Source: Streptomyces luteolifulvus (GTDB lineage Bacteria; Actinomycetota; Actinomycetes; Streptomycetales; Streptomycetaceae). From it: a DNA stretch of 64,000 nucleotides. The position numbers were made by a program, and so were the translations under genes. Of this stretch, positions 1 through 8,343 are shown one piece after another; position 1 is the first letter of the stretch, and the number at the start of each line of letters is the position of its first letter. The notes beneath the pieces are model-generated. The model made no database searches. It was not told the origin of the DNA and was given only the letters and a program-made list of their open reading frames with translations. The DNA lies in assembly GCF_008806595.1 (NCBI RefSeq), contig NZ_VZRB01000002.1, forward strand, positions 434,001 through 498,000. The letters run 5' to 3'.

Positions 1-2
1 AG

Positions 3-59
3 CGGGTGGGCGAGGCCGGACCGGAAGCGCTTGCAGAGCAGGAGACGGGTGCGCGGTGA
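3..59 (+). CDS. 3' end of an upstream gene (partial)
   Basis: One forward frame is open from the window edge to a TGA at 57-59 and would end in GEAGPEALAEQETGAR. A GC hairpin starts five bases after the stop, which is what a gene end would look like. Too little is visible to name a family, and the other two forward frames are also open over much of this short stretch, so this is a weak call. Confidence 0.35.
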   Translation, partial: RVGEAGPEALAEQETGAR

Positions 60-63
60 ATGC

Positions 64-82
64 CTCCGGGCGCCCCCCGGAG
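64..82 (+). terminator. Hairpin after the partial gene
   Basis: CTCCGGG at 64-70 pairs with CCCGGAG at 76-82 around a five-base loop. It lies between the stop at 59 and the next gene on the same strand. There is no T tract, as is usual for Streptomyces terminators. Confidence 0.4.
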
Positions 83-151
83 CCACCCCCGACGTGTGCT
101 TGACACCTCAAGGAGACCGTGGGGTACTGCGGATTGCGAGGCCGGGCGGAC

Positions 152-1411
152 ATGACGGGGGTGAGTCTTCTGCCGGAGCTCCGCTACCCCACGGTGACCG
201 AACTCGTCTCCTCCGCCCGGGCGCTGGCCGCTCACCGGCCGGGCGAGTGCATGCTGAGGCAGGTGGGCGTCTCACGCGCGGGAAGACCCCTCCATCTGCT
301 GTCCGTCGGCCACGCCCGGCGCAGTGTGCTGGTGGTCGCCGGCGCCCACGCCAACGAGCCGACGGGAGGCCCGACGCTGCTCGCGGTCGCCGAACGGGTG
401 CTGATCGAGCGGACGTTGCGGGCGGACACCTCCTGGCACTTCCTGCTGTGCGCGGACCCGGACGGCGCGAGCCTCCATGTCACCCCGGCACCGCGCAGCC
501 TGTTCGACTACCACCTCGGTTTCTTCCGTCCCGCGGGGCCCGAGCAGCCGGAGTGGTCACCGTCCGTGCTGCCGCCCGACCGGCTGCCGCCCGAGACCCG
601 GGCCCTGACCGGGGTCATCGACGAGCTGCGGCCCTACCTCCAGGTCACCCTGCACGGGACCGATCTGGGTGGCAGCTGGGTGCAGTTGACGAAGGACGTG
701 CCCGGGCTCGCCGAGTCGTTCGCCAAGTCCGCGGCCGCGCTGCACATCCCGGTGGAGACGGCCGCCTCGGACGCGGCGGGCTGGCCCGCCTCCGGGCCGG
801 GGGTGCATGTGATGCCGTCGCCGGGGGCGGGGGCGGCATACCCGAGCATGCCGGACGACGCACGGCACAGCACCTGGCACCATGTGCACCGCTACGGCGG
901 TCTGACCGCGGTCGTCGAGGTGCCGATGTGGGCGAGCGACCTGGTGGACGACCCGGCACCGCATCCGGCGCCGGCCGCGGCGATGCGGGGGCTGGCGGGC
1001 CGGCTGCTGGAGGACGCGCTGCAGGTGGAGCAGGTGCTCGCGGAGGCGCTGCCGCGTCTGGAGGGCGTCGACGGGCCGCTGCTGCGGGCCGCACGGTGGG
1101 GTCTGGAGCTGGTGCCGGGGCTGGCCTCGGACTGGATCCACACCCCTCCGGCCGACAACACGAGGGCCTATGTCGGCAGCGTGGACGCGTTCGCCCGCCG
1201 GCTGCCGCTGCGGGCGGCGGCGATGCTGCTGCGGGTCCTGCTGGAGACGGGCGACCGTGCCGCGCCGCGGCTGGAACGGCTGGTGGCGGCCTGGAGCGAG
1301 GCCTTCGCGGAGCGCTTCCAGGCCCGCTGGGTGCCGTTGGAGCACCAGGTCGAGCATCAGTCCCGCACGGTCGTCGCGGCGGCGCTGCACGCGCGCGTGC
1401 GGCCGGTGTGA
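152..1411 (+). CDS. M14 family zinc carboxypeptidase (paralogue 1)
   Basis: A 419-residue cytoplasmic metallopeptidase of the M14 carboxypeptidase fold. The zinc ligands are visible as H66 and E69 in GAHANEP and H168 in LHGTD, and the likely catalytic glutamate is E256 in VVEVPMW. No signal peptide or membrane segment is seen, so it probably acts on peptides or amide-linked small substrates inside the cell. The ATG at 152 is chosen because LRYPTV then falls at the same position as in the paralogue encoded at 1881-3245. A GTG at 119 with AAGGAG three bases upstream would add 11 residues and cannot be excluded. The gene converges on the subtilisin-inhibitor gene. The substrate is unknown. Confidence 0.85.
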   Translation: MTGVSLLPELRYPTVTELVSSARALAAHRPGECMLRQVGVSRAGRPLHLLSVGHARRSVLVVAGAHANEPTGGPTLLAVAERVLIERTLRADTSWHFLLCADPDGASLHVTPAPRSLFDYHLGFFRPAGPEQPEWSPSVLPPDRLPPETRALTGVIDELRPYLQVTLHGTDLGGSWVQLTKDVPGLAESFAKSAAALHIPVETAASDAAGWPASGPGVHVMPSPGAGAAYPSMPDDARHSTWHHVHRYGGLTAVVEVPMWASDLVDDPAPHPAPAAAMRGLAGRLLEDALQVEQVLAEALPRLEGVDGPLLRAARWGLELVPGLASDWIHTPPADNTRAYVGSVDAFARRLPLRAAAMLLRVLLETGDRAAPRLERLVAAWSEAFAERFQARWVPLEHQVEHQSRTVVAAALHARVRPV

Positions 1412-1464
1412 GACACCGCCGCCCACGCGCGCGTGCACCATGCTCCCCCCACGGCCGGCTCCGG

Positions 1465-1884
1465 TCAGCCGTCCAGGGCGAACACCGCGCCGGTCCGCGC
1501 CTCCATCTCGCAGGCGTTGGAGAAGGTCTCCGTGTACGCGACGCGCTGTCCGTTCCACTTCCCGCGCGCCTGGACCGTCACCGGCTCGTAGATCATCGGG
1601 CAGAAGACGGTCCGTGCCTGGAGACCGCCGAGGTCGCCGTCGACCGCGTCGACCTGCGCACAGGCCTCCGCCGCGCGCGGGTGGCCCGACGGCGGGCGGC
1701 ACAGCAGCAGGGTGCCGCGGCCGGCGGCGGAACGTGATTCGCCCTGGGTGACCGTGAGATAGAGCCAGTTGGCCGGGACGGACTCCCGGGGCGTCGCCTG
1801 GGCCGGGGTCGCACCGGCGAGAAGGAGAGCGGCGGCGGCCAGCAGGCCGGCGCGTACCGCTTTCGCTGTGGTGGTGTGCTTCAT
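1465..1884 (-). CDS. Subtilisin inhibitor, SSI family (secreted serine protease inhibitor)
   Basis: A 139-residue precursor of a Streptomyces subtilisin inhibitor. Residues 1-30 form a signal peptide ending PAQA. The mature part has the four cysteines of the family (C62/C75 and C95/C125) and the reactive loop CPMIYEPV, which puts Met97 at P1 and Ile98 at P1'. Classical SSI also has Met at P1, so inhibition of subtilisin-like proteases is expected rather than of trypsin. The ATG overlaps the stop of the upstream M14 peptidase as ATGA at 1881-1884, implying translational coupling. Such inhibitors are exported and regulate extracellular proteases. A secreted subtilase is encoded at 16702-18513, but there is no evidence that it is the target. 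Confidence 0.93.
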   Translation of the reverse strand: MKHTTTAKAVRAGLLAAAALLLAGATPAQATPRESVPANWLYLTVTQGESRSAAGRGTLLLCRPPSGHPRAAEACAQVDAVDGDLGGLQARTVFCPMIYEPVTVQARGKWNGQRVAYTETFSNACEMEARTGAVFALDG

Positions 1885-3245
1885 TCCCGATGCATCGGCA
1901 CCGCGGCCTCGGAACCCCACCCCGACTCACCCGAACGGGAGCACGCGGGCGCGTACCGTCCGGCGAGTTCGAAGGCGGCGAGCACCACGCGCGACTGGTA
2001 CTCCACTTGTCGGGCGACCGGGATCCAACGCGCCCCGCAGCCGTCGTGGTAGTCGGCGCACCACTCGTCGACCAGACCGTCCAGCTCCGGCAGCGCGCCG
2101 TCCGGGTCGGTGCCGACGCGGGTCACGAGCTGGTGCAGCAGCCCCGCCGTCCTCAGAGCCAGCCGCCGCCCGGCGATGCGCAGGGCGGCCAGATGGGCGG
2201 TGCCGAGCGGCGGGAGCGGGCGCGCGCCGTCGGCGACGTCGGGGTCCCATGCGTCGGCGAGTCCGGGGCAGACCAGTAAATAGTCGTCGACCGGTGCGAG
2301 CAGGTGTGCCGCGTCCGGGGCGGCGAGCAGCCGGGGCCGGATCCGCGCGAGAAGCCGCTCCAGCCGGCCCGCGTCACGGCGGAGGGTGTGGCTGACGGTG
2401 CGCAGCACGGCGGCCCGGTCCGGGGACGCCGAGTCGTCCTCCACGGCGGCCACGCCCCACATGGGCGCCTCGACGATCGCGGTCACCGTGCCGTACCGGT
2501 GCGGGTGGAACCAGGTGGACTCCACGGCGGCCTCGGTGATGGCCGCGGCCAGGTCTCCCGCGCGCGGGGGTGGGATCCGGTACACCGCGGGTCCGAGCCT
2601 GGGCCAGTACAGGGTGTCGTACGGGCCGAGTTCGCGCGGGATGCCGAGGCGGGCCGCGCTGTGGGCGACGCGCTGTGCGAGGCCGGGCAGCTCGCGGGTG
2701 AGCTCGACGAAGCCGCCGCCGACGTCGACGCCGTGCAGGGAGCACTGGAAGAAGGGCCGCAGTTCGTCCTGGAGGTCCAGCAGGGCCCGGGTCTCCGGCA
2801 GTACGGCGGCGGCCGCGCCGTCGGGCAGCCATTCGGGCTGTTCGAGGAAGCCGGGACGGAAGAATTTCCGGAAGTAACGGCCGAGGGTGTACGGGCCCTG
2901 CAGCCAGCCCTCGTTGCGGCGCAGGCCGTCGGGGTCCAGGCAGAGCAGCAGGTTCCAGGTGGCGTCGGCGCCCACGGTGAGCCGGGGGTCGGCGAGGGCC
3001 CGTTCGGCCAGCCGCAGGACGGTGCCGCCGCCCACGGGCTCGTTGGCGTGCGGTCCGGCGACGACGAGGGCCTGACGGCTGCCGTGGCCCACGGACAGCA
3101 GCCACAGGGGCGTGCCCGCGCGGGAGGTGCCGATACGCCGCAGCCTGGCGTCCCGTGGGTGACGGGCGACGAGCGCGGCCGCCCGGGCGCCGAGTTCGTC
3201 GACGGTCGGGTAGCGGAGGAGGGGCGGCAGGGCACACCTCCACAA
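1881..3245 (-). CDS. M14 family zinc carboxypeptidase (paralogue 2)
   Basis: A 454-residue homologue of the M14 peptidase at 152-1411. The two align from the shared LRYPTV onward. Zinc ligands H66 and E69 lie in GPHANEP and H171 in LHGVD, with the catalytic glutamate in IVEAPMW near 259. There is no export signal. The start is ambiguous: the 5'-most start is a TTG at 3245 with no ribosome site, while GGAGG lies inside the reading frame seven bases before a CTG at 3230. The stop overlaps the ATG of the subtilisin-inhibitor gene by ATGA, so a cytoplasmic peptidase and a secreted inhibitor share a transcript. The intergenic DNA upstream (3246-3408) holds TTGAC sites but no promoter I can assign firmly. 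Confidence 0.85.
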   Translation of the reverse strand: MWRCALPPLLRYPTVDELGARAAALVARHPRDARLRRIGTSRAGTPLWLLSVGHGSRQALVVAGPHANEPVGGGTVLRLAERALADPRLTVGADATWNLLLCLDPDGLRRNEGWLQGPYTLGRYFRKFFRPGFLEQPEWLPDGAAAAVLPETRALLDLQDELRPFFQCSLHGVDVGGGFVELTRELPGLAQRVAHSAARLGIPRELGPYDTLYWPRLGPAVYRIPPPRAGDLAAAITEAAVESTWFHPHRYGTVTAIVEAPMWGVAAVEDDSASPDRAAVLRTVSHTLRRDAGRLERLLARIRPRLLAAPDAAHLLAPVDDYLLVCPGLADAWDPDVADGARPLPPLGTAHLAALRIAGRRLALRTAGLLHQLVTRVGTDPDGALPELDGLVDEWCADYHDGCGARWIPVARQVEYQSRVVLAAFELAGRYAPACSRSGESGWGSEAAVPMHRE

Positions 3246-3408
3246 TGTGGTGCCGTCGGTTCACCTGGTGTGCATGGTGTAGGCACAGTCAGTCACGACT
3301 TGACGGGTACGTCAACACCGCCGAGCGGAAAGAGACTTGGCCCGGCCGCTACCGCGACATGGAGTAAAGCGCAGGCCAGAGGTGAGAGGCGGCGTCGAGC
3401 GGTGCTCC

Positions 3409-3960
3409 TCAGTTCGCCGAGAGCCGGAACGACATCCGGCCGAAGCCCACCTGGTCGCCCTCGCGGACCACGGCCGCACCGGTGACCCGTCGCCCGTTCA
3501 CCGTGGTGCCGTTGGTCGAGCCGAGGTCCCGCAGCACCCACATGCCGCCGTGGCGGCTGAGTTCGGCGTGCACCCGGGAGACCGTGTCGTGGTTCAGCCG
3601 CAGCCCGCAGGCGGGGTCGCGGCCGATGCGCAACGCGTGGCCGCTGCCGGGGTGCGGCAGCAGCAGCTTGGGGAGCCGCTCGGCCTGCCAGGCCCTGCGC
3701 AGCCGTACGGTGAAACCGGAGACCGCCTCCACGGTGCCGAAGACCAGACGGGAGATCCGGCTCTCGGTCGGCAGGTCGGCGGTGAGCACGGCGAGCTCGT
3801 CCGAGCGGCGCGCGGTGAGGGCCAGCTCCATCCGCCGGACGAATGTGTCGTGCGACAGACGGCCCATGGCGACGCCGTCCCGCAGCACCTTCAGCGCCCT
3901 GTCGCGCTCCGCGTCGGACAGCCGCGCGGGGTACGTGTTGAACTCGAAGGACGACGTCAC
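3409..3960 (-). CDS. DUF1707 and FHA domain protein
   Basis: A 183-residue soluble protein. Residues 8-62 are a DUF1707 domain (LSDAERDRAL, then RLSHDTFVRRMELAL), a small actinobacterial module of unknown role. Residues 90-183 are a forkhead-associated domain with the phosphothreonine-binding landmarks IGR (112-114), SRVH (128-131) and STNGT (148-152), so binding of a phosphothreonine peptide is likely. The partner kinase is not identified; a Ser/Thr kinase of the PknG family lies 40 kb away in the same window. No membrane segment is present. It is transcribed away from treZ with about 170 bp between the starts. Confidence 0.9.
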   Translation of the reverse strand: MTSSFEFNTYPARLSDAERDRALKVLRDGVAMGRLSHDTFVRRMELALTARRSDELAVLTADLPTESRISRLVFGTVEAVSGFTVRLRRAWQAERLPKLLLPHPGSGHALRIGRDPACGLRLNHDTVSRVHAELSRHGGMWVLRDLGSTNGTTVNGRRVTGAAVVREGDQVGFGRMSFRLSAN

Positions 3961-4133
3961 GCTCGTGATTGTCGGTCAGTGGACCCCGCGTGTCCAGAAA
4001 ACGAGAAAACGGCCGCCACGCGCGCGTATCCGGCGACACCCGCCGCAAAAGGGGTGATTCAAAAGCAGATTGATCTCGTTTGACGCACCATGGACGGACT
4101 ACATCACGGTGAGCAGACGAAGGGGAACCGTCC

Positions 4134-5879
4134 GTGCAGTTCGAGGTGTGGGCACCGCAGGCCGGCCGTGTAACGCTCCAGTGCGAGGGGGTCACGCGCG
4201 CGTTGGAGCGCGATCCTGAACGGGCCGGATGGTGGACAGGAGAAGCGGAGGCGCAGGACGGCACGCGGTACGGCTTCGCGCTGGACGACGGGCCGGTGCT
4301 GCCCGACCCGCGTTCGCGCCGGCAGCCGGACGGCCCGGACGGGCTGAGCGCGGTGGTGGACCACGGGCTTTACGCGTGGCGTGCCGAGTGGGCGGGGCGT
4401 CCGCTGCCGGGCGCGGTGCTGTACGAGCTGCACGTGGGCACGTACACCCGCGAGGGCACGCTGGACGCGGCGGCCGGGCGGCTGGGGCATCTCGCCGAAC
4501 TCGGGGTCACGCACGTCCAGTTGATGCCGCTGTGCCCCTTCCCGGGGCGGCACGGCTGGGGGTACGAGGGGGTCTCGCTGTGGGCCGTGCACGAGCCGTA
4601 CGGCGGGCCCGAGGCGCTGAAACGCTTCGTCGACCGGGCCCATGAGTTCGGCCTCGGTGTGGTCCTCGACGTGGTGCACAACCACCTGGGCCCGTCCGGC
4701 AACCACCTGCCCGCGTTCGGCCCCTACTTCACCGACACGCACCACACCCCGTGGGGGTCGGCCGTCAACCTCGACGCGCCCGGCTCGGACGAGGTGCGCG
4801 CGTATCTCCTGGGCAGCGCGCTGGCCTGGCTGCGCGACTACCGGATCGACGGGCTGCGGCTGGACGCGGTGCACGCGCTGGCGGACACGCGCGCGTGCCA
4901 TTTCCTGGAGGAGCTGTCGACGGCCGTGGACACGCTCGCCGCCGAGCTGGGCCGGCCGCTCTTCCTGATCGCCGAGTCGGACCTGAACGACCCGCGGCTC
5001 ATCACGCCCCGCCAGGAGGGCGGTCTCGGGCTGCACGCCCAGTGGAACGACGACTTCCACCACGCCCTGCACACGGTGCTGACCGGCGAGTCCCACGGCT
5101 ATTACGCCGACTTCGCGCACGCCGGGCTCGCCGCGGTCGCCAAGACGCTCACCGGCGGCTACTTCCACGACGGCACCTACTCGAGCTTCCGGGGCCGGCA
5201 CCACGGACGCCCCCTGGACCGCGCGACCGTGGCCGCGCACCGGCTGATCGGCTACAGCCAGACCCACGACCAGGTCGGCAACCGGGCCCAGGGCGACCGT
5301 CTTTCGGCCATGCTCTCCCCCGGACTGCTGGCGTGTGCCGCCACGCTGACGCTGACCGGGCCCTTCACGCCGATGCTGTTCATGGGCGAGGAGTGGGCGG
5401 CGGGCACGCCCTGGCAGTTCTTCACCGACCACACCGATCCCCGGCTCGCCGAGGCCGTACGCCGAGGCAGACGGCGTGAGTTCGCCGCGCACGGATGGGC
5501 CGAGGAGGACGTGCCCGACCCGCAGGACCCGGCGACCCGCGAGCGCTCCTGCCTCGACTGGTCCGAACCGGAACGCGAACCCCACGCGCGCGTGCTGGCC
5601 TGGTACCGGCGGCTCGTCGCCCTGCGGCACGGGCAGCCGGACCTGACCGATCCCGACCTCGCCGACATCAAGGTGGCCTACGACGAGGAGCAGCGCTGGC
5701 TCGCCTTCCGGCGCGGGGACGTACGCGTGGTCGTGAATCTCGCCGAACGGCCGGCGGCGATCCCCCTGGGCCCACGCGAGGCACAGGTCCTGGCCGCGTG
5801 GGAGCCGGTCGACCCACCGGCCGCGGACGGCGTCCTGCACGTACCGGGCGAGTCGTGCGCGGTACTGCTCCAGGCATGA
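4134..5879 (+). CDS. treZ: Malto-oligosyltrehalose trehalohydrolase
   Basis: A 581-residue GH13 enzyme that releases trehalose from maltooligosyl-trehalose, the second step of the TreY-TreZ route from glycogen-type glucans. An N-terminal beta module (1-90) precedes the TIM barrel. The nucleophile is D244 in GLRLDAVHA, the acid/base is E281 in IAESDL, and the transition-state aspartate is D379 in SQTHDQVGN. EEWAAGTPWQFFTDH further on is typical of TreZ. The GTG start follows AAGGGGAACC by a normal distance. treY and treX are not in the window, so this copy stands alone here. Downstream is a tandem duplication rather than a gene. Confidence 0.95.
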   Translation: MQFEVWAPQAGRVTLQCEGVTRALERDPERAGWWTGEAEAQDGTRYGFALDDGPVLPDPRSRRQPDGPDGLSAVVDHGLYAWRAEWAGRPLPGAVLYELHVGTYTREGTLDAAAGRLGHLAELGVTHVQLMPLCPFPGRHGWGYEGVSLWAVHEPYGGPEALKRFVDRAHEFGLGVVLDVVHNHLGPSGNHLPAFGPYFTDTHHTPWGSAVNLDAPGSDEVRAYLLGSALAWLRDYRIDGLRLDAVHALADTRACHFLEELSTAVDTLAAELGRPLFLIAESDLNDPRLITPRQEGGLGLHAQWNDDFHHALHTVLTGESHGYYADFAHAGLAAVAKTLTGGYFHDGTYSSFRGRHHGRPLDRATVAAHRLIGYSQTHDQVGNRAQGDRLSAMLSPGLLACAATLTLTGPFTPMLFMGEEWAAGTPWQFFTDHTDPRLAEAVRRGRRREFAAHGWAEEDVPDPQDPATRERSCLDWSEPEREPHARVLAWYRRLVALRHGQPDLTDPDLADIKVAYDEEQRWLAFRRGDVRVVVNLAERPAAIPLGPREAQVLAAWEPVDPPAADGVLHVPGESCAVLLQA

Positions 5880-6039
5880 GCCCGCCGCTGCCGCGGGCCG
5901 CGCTGAAGACACGGGTCACCCACCCGGTCGGATCCGGCGCACGTCGTCACGGGGTCTGCCCGCGGGGGCGCAGCCGGACGCGGGGAGCGCGCGATGGCAT
6001 GGCGCCGCAGCGCGCACGCTGGAGTCCCCCACGTGTCCC

Positions 6040-6333
6040 GACGCCGAGCGCGGGAGACGAGCCATGCGGGCACTTCAGCGACCCGACACCCACCGAAGGC
6101 CTTCCGCGCGACCGAGCCGGTGAGAGTGCGCGCCCGACAGCCCGGCGCCCCACCAGGGGGGCGTACGCGCTCCAAAGCGCATCTCCCACGTGCACGCGAC
6201 GCCGAGCGCGGGAGACGAGCCATGCGGGCACTTCAGCGACCCGACACCCACCGAAGACCCTCCGCGCGACCGAGCCGGTGAGAGTGCGTCCCCGACAGCC
6301 GGCGCCCCACCGGGGGGCGCTCTAAAGCGCGTC
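6040..6333. repeat. 158-bp tandem duplication between treZ and the phosphotransferase gene
   Basis: Two adjacent copies of the same segment with a period of 158 bp: the second copy of GACGCCGAGCGCGGGAGACG begins at 6198 and the first at 6040. About 110 bp at the core are nearly identical, with a few substitutions, and the tails differ by a short indel. Each copy ends in the same GCGCT/AGCGC hairpin near a tail resembling the 3' end of the phosphotransferase gene, so the unit seems to include that gene's terminator. The remainder of 5880-6321 shows no gene or other recognisable element. Confidence 0.85.
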
Positions 6334-6337
6334 CCCC
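6312..6337 (-). terminator. GC-rich hairpin at the end of the phosphotransferase gene
   Basis: GCGCT (6317-6321) pairs with AGCGC (6326-6330) around the loop CTAA, extended by flanking runs of G (6312-6316) and C (6333-6337) across a two-base bulge. The stop codon of the phosphotransferase lies in the hairpin. A related hairpin sits in the first copy of the tandem duplication near 6169-6182. Confidence 0.5.
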
Positions 6338-7272
6338 GCGTCGCTCGTCTCTTCGTCCCTCAGTTCCGTCACCCGTTCCAGCAGGATCGCCTCCCAGGCG
6401 CGTCGTAGCCGGGTGCGCAGGAGCGGCAGGGGGCCGGGGTCGCGGCCGTCGAGGTGTTCCGCGAGCCGGAGCACGGTGTCGCAGCGGGCGAGCCACAGAC
6501 CGCGAAGGCAGGGGCGGGCGCCGTAGCCGGCGAGGGTGGCGGCGCGGACGGCGGCGGGGGCTCCGACGGCGAGCGCGAGCCCGGCGATGTCCTCGGCGGG
6601 GTCGCCGACGGACGCCCCGGTCCAGTCCAGGACGCCGCGCACCCGGCCGTCGGCGCTGACCACGAGGTGCTCGCCCGTGAGGCCGTGGTGGACGAGGACC
6701 GCGGTGCCGGGCTGGGCGGCGAGCTGCACCGCGGCCGGTGAGGTGAGCTGCTGGAGGCGGGCGGGATCGAACTCGTCGGCCCGGGCGAGGCGTTCGGCGG
6801 CGCGTCCGGCGGCGCGGCGCAGCGCCTCGAGGGAGCGGGGCGCGGTGCGCGGGAGTCCGAGCGACTCGGCCTGCCGCGCGGGCACCTCGCGCAGCCCCGT
6901 GAGCAGCCCGGCGAGATCGGCCTCGCCGACGGCGGACACGTCGTGGTCCTCCCCCGAGCCGCCGGGCACCTTGGTGTCCAGGGTGTAGGTCAGCCCGGGC
7001 GCCCACTCCCCGTGCGCCACGCTCGTCGGCACCGCGACCGGAAGGTGCGGGCGGATCAGGTCGCGCAGACGCAGTTCGCGGCGCTGACGGGCGGCGGCCT
7101 CGCGGTCGGGGGCCAGCCGCAGCACATGGCGGGTGCCGACCCACCAGGTGGAGTGCTCGCCGCCCCGGGTGACGGGCCGGACGTCCGGTCCGGCGGTGTC
7201 CGCACCGTCCTTGATCAGGGAACGGACCAGTCGGCGGACGGTGTCCGCGGTGGGTGTCGGTGCCTGGGTCAT
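6322..7272 (-). CDS. Aminoglycoside-phosphotransferase-like protein with altered catalytic loop
   Basis: A 316-residue protein of the APH / choline-kinase-like fold. The N-lobe contains the expected TRGGEHSTWWVGTRHVLRL strand pair with a lysine/arginine position, and the C-lobe has VLDWTGASVGDPAEDIAG, matching the metal-binding aspartate motif (usually IDWxxAxxGDPxxDLA). The catalytic loop is HHGLTGEHLVV where the family normally has HGDxxxxN: the catalytic aspartate is Gly and the metal-binding asparagine is His. Kinase activity is therefore doubtful, and a substrate cannot be named. Upstream on the same strand is an M24 peptidase remnant 48 bp away. Nothing indicates drug resistance. Confidence 0.8.
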   Translation of the reverse strand: MTQAPTPTADTVRRLVRSLIKDGADTAGPDVRPVTRGGEHSTWWVGTRHVLRLAPDREAAARQRRELRLRDLIRPHLPVAVPTSVAHGEWAPGLTYTLDTKVPGGSGEDHDVSAVGEADLAGLLTGLREVPARQAESLGLPRTAPRSLEALRRAAGRAAERLARADEFDPARLQQLTSPAAVQLAAQPGTAVLVHHGLTGEHLVVSADGRVRGVLDWTGASVGDPAEDIAGLALAVGAPAAVRAATLAGYGARPCLRGLWLARCDTVLRLAEHLDGRDPGPLPLLRTRLRRAWEAILLERVTELRDEETSDAGDAL

Positions 7273-7320
7273 GGTCGCGCCGTTGTCGTCCGGGTGGTGG
7301 AGGGGCTCCTGGGGGCTCGG

Positions 7321-7482
7321 TCAGTCCACTATGACCAGCTCGTGCGTGGTGACGCCGATGCCGTGACCGATGCGGTGGACGAAGTACTCGCCGTATCCGG
7401 CGTCGGGGGCCGCCCGCCCGGCGCGCTCCGTGCGGGCCCGGTAGTCGTCGACGGTGAAGGGCGCGGCCGTGCTGCCGGTCAT
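7321..7482 (-). pseudogene. Internally deleted Xaa-Pro peptidase (M24 family) remnant
   Basis: A 53-codon open frame joins two distant parts of a normally ~370-residue M24 (creatinase/prolidase) peptidase. Residues 1-28 (APFTVDDYRARTERAGRAA) look like the N-terminus of Streptomyces Xaa-Pro peptidases. Residues 29-48 are GYGEYFVHRIGHGIGVTTHE, the conserved metal-binding HRxGHGIG...HE segment from the C-terminal half. Everything between is missing, and after HE the frame ends in LVIVD and a stop. The rest of the active site is absent, so the product cannot be a working peptidase. The deletion keeps frame across the junction. The family assignment rests on motif recognition. Confidence 0.7.
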
Positions 7483-7610
7483 CCGGGCCTCCCTGGGCGG
7501 CGGGTGCGGGGGCTGCGGGCGGTGAAAGGGCTACGGGCAGCATCCTGCCCGGACAGCGGGGGCCGCGCGAGCCGATCGGCCGGGTTTGCGCAGCCGGACT
7601 GCACCATGGC

Positions 7611-8243
7611 TCAGCTCTCCAGAGCCAGCCGGACGCCGAGGAGCAGCAGCACGCCCCCGGAGATCTGCTCCAGACGTCGGCGCACGCCGGAGCGGGACAG
7701 CACGGTCCCCAGCCGGTCGACGAACCACACGTACAGGCCGTAGTAGCCGACCTCGTAGACCGCCCACAGCGCGGCGAGCCCGACCATGGTCGGCAGATGG
7801 GGCGCGCCCCGGGGTACGAACTGGGGCAGGAAGGACAGGGCGAAGACGGCCGCCTTGGGGTTGGCGAGGTTGAGCAGCAGTCCCCCGCGGTAGGAGGCCC
7901 AGCCGCTCGGCTCGGTGTCCTCCCGGCCGCCGTCCTCCGACTCCCCCTTGGCACGGCGTGCCTGCCGCAGCGCCTGGATGCCGAAGCCGACGAGGACGAC
8001 CGCGCCGACGATCCGCATCACGTCGTACGCCGGCTCGGAGGCCGCCAGCAGCGCGGTCAGACCGAACGCGGCGACGACGCCCCAGACGAAGACCCCGGTC
8101 TCGTTGCCGAGCACGGTCAGGAAGCCGGCCCGGCGGCTGTGCAGGGACCGCTTGATGATCAGCACCGTGCTCGGGCCGGGCGAGGCGGCAATGAGGGTAC
8201 AGGCGCCGAGGAAGGCGATGAGGGTGCTCAGCATGGGGCTCAT
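7611..8243 (-). CDS. LysE/RhtB family amino-acid exporter
   Basis: A 210-residue integral membrane protein with about six hydrophobic helices. The N-terminal helix carries ASPGPSTVLIIKRSL, matching the LysE signature PGP, and the fourth helix region contains NPKAAVFALSFLPQFV, the family's NPK motif. A cytoplasmic loop around 95-115 is rich in charged residues. The family exports amino acids or related metabolites; the substrate cannot be read from sequence. An ATG at 8243 (MSPMLST) is preferred, with 8234 also possible. It is followed after about 130 bp by the M24 remnant. Confidence 0.88.
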   Translation of the reverse strand: MSPMLSTLIAFLGACTLIAASPGPSTVLIIKRSLHSRRAGFLTVLGNETGVFVWGVVAAFGLTALLAASEPAYDVMRIVGAVVLVGFGIQALRQARRAKGESEDGGREDTEPSGWASYRGGLLLNLANPKAAVFALSFLPQFVPRGAPHLPTMVGLAALWAVYEVGYYGLYVWFVDRLGTVLSRSGVRRRLEQISGGVLLLLGVRLALES

Positions 8244-8343
8244 CGTGACCCGAGCGGCCAGATCCGACCAGGGGTTTTCCCCTTGCACGCCCAGCGGCAG
8301 CGCGGTACCGGCAGCGCCGTGGTGATGGCGCTCGGGCGGGCAG

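Noticed and set aside
5880..6321. Small protein genes inside the tandem repeat
   Set aside because: Open frames across it have no ribosome sites and repeat only because the DNA repeats.
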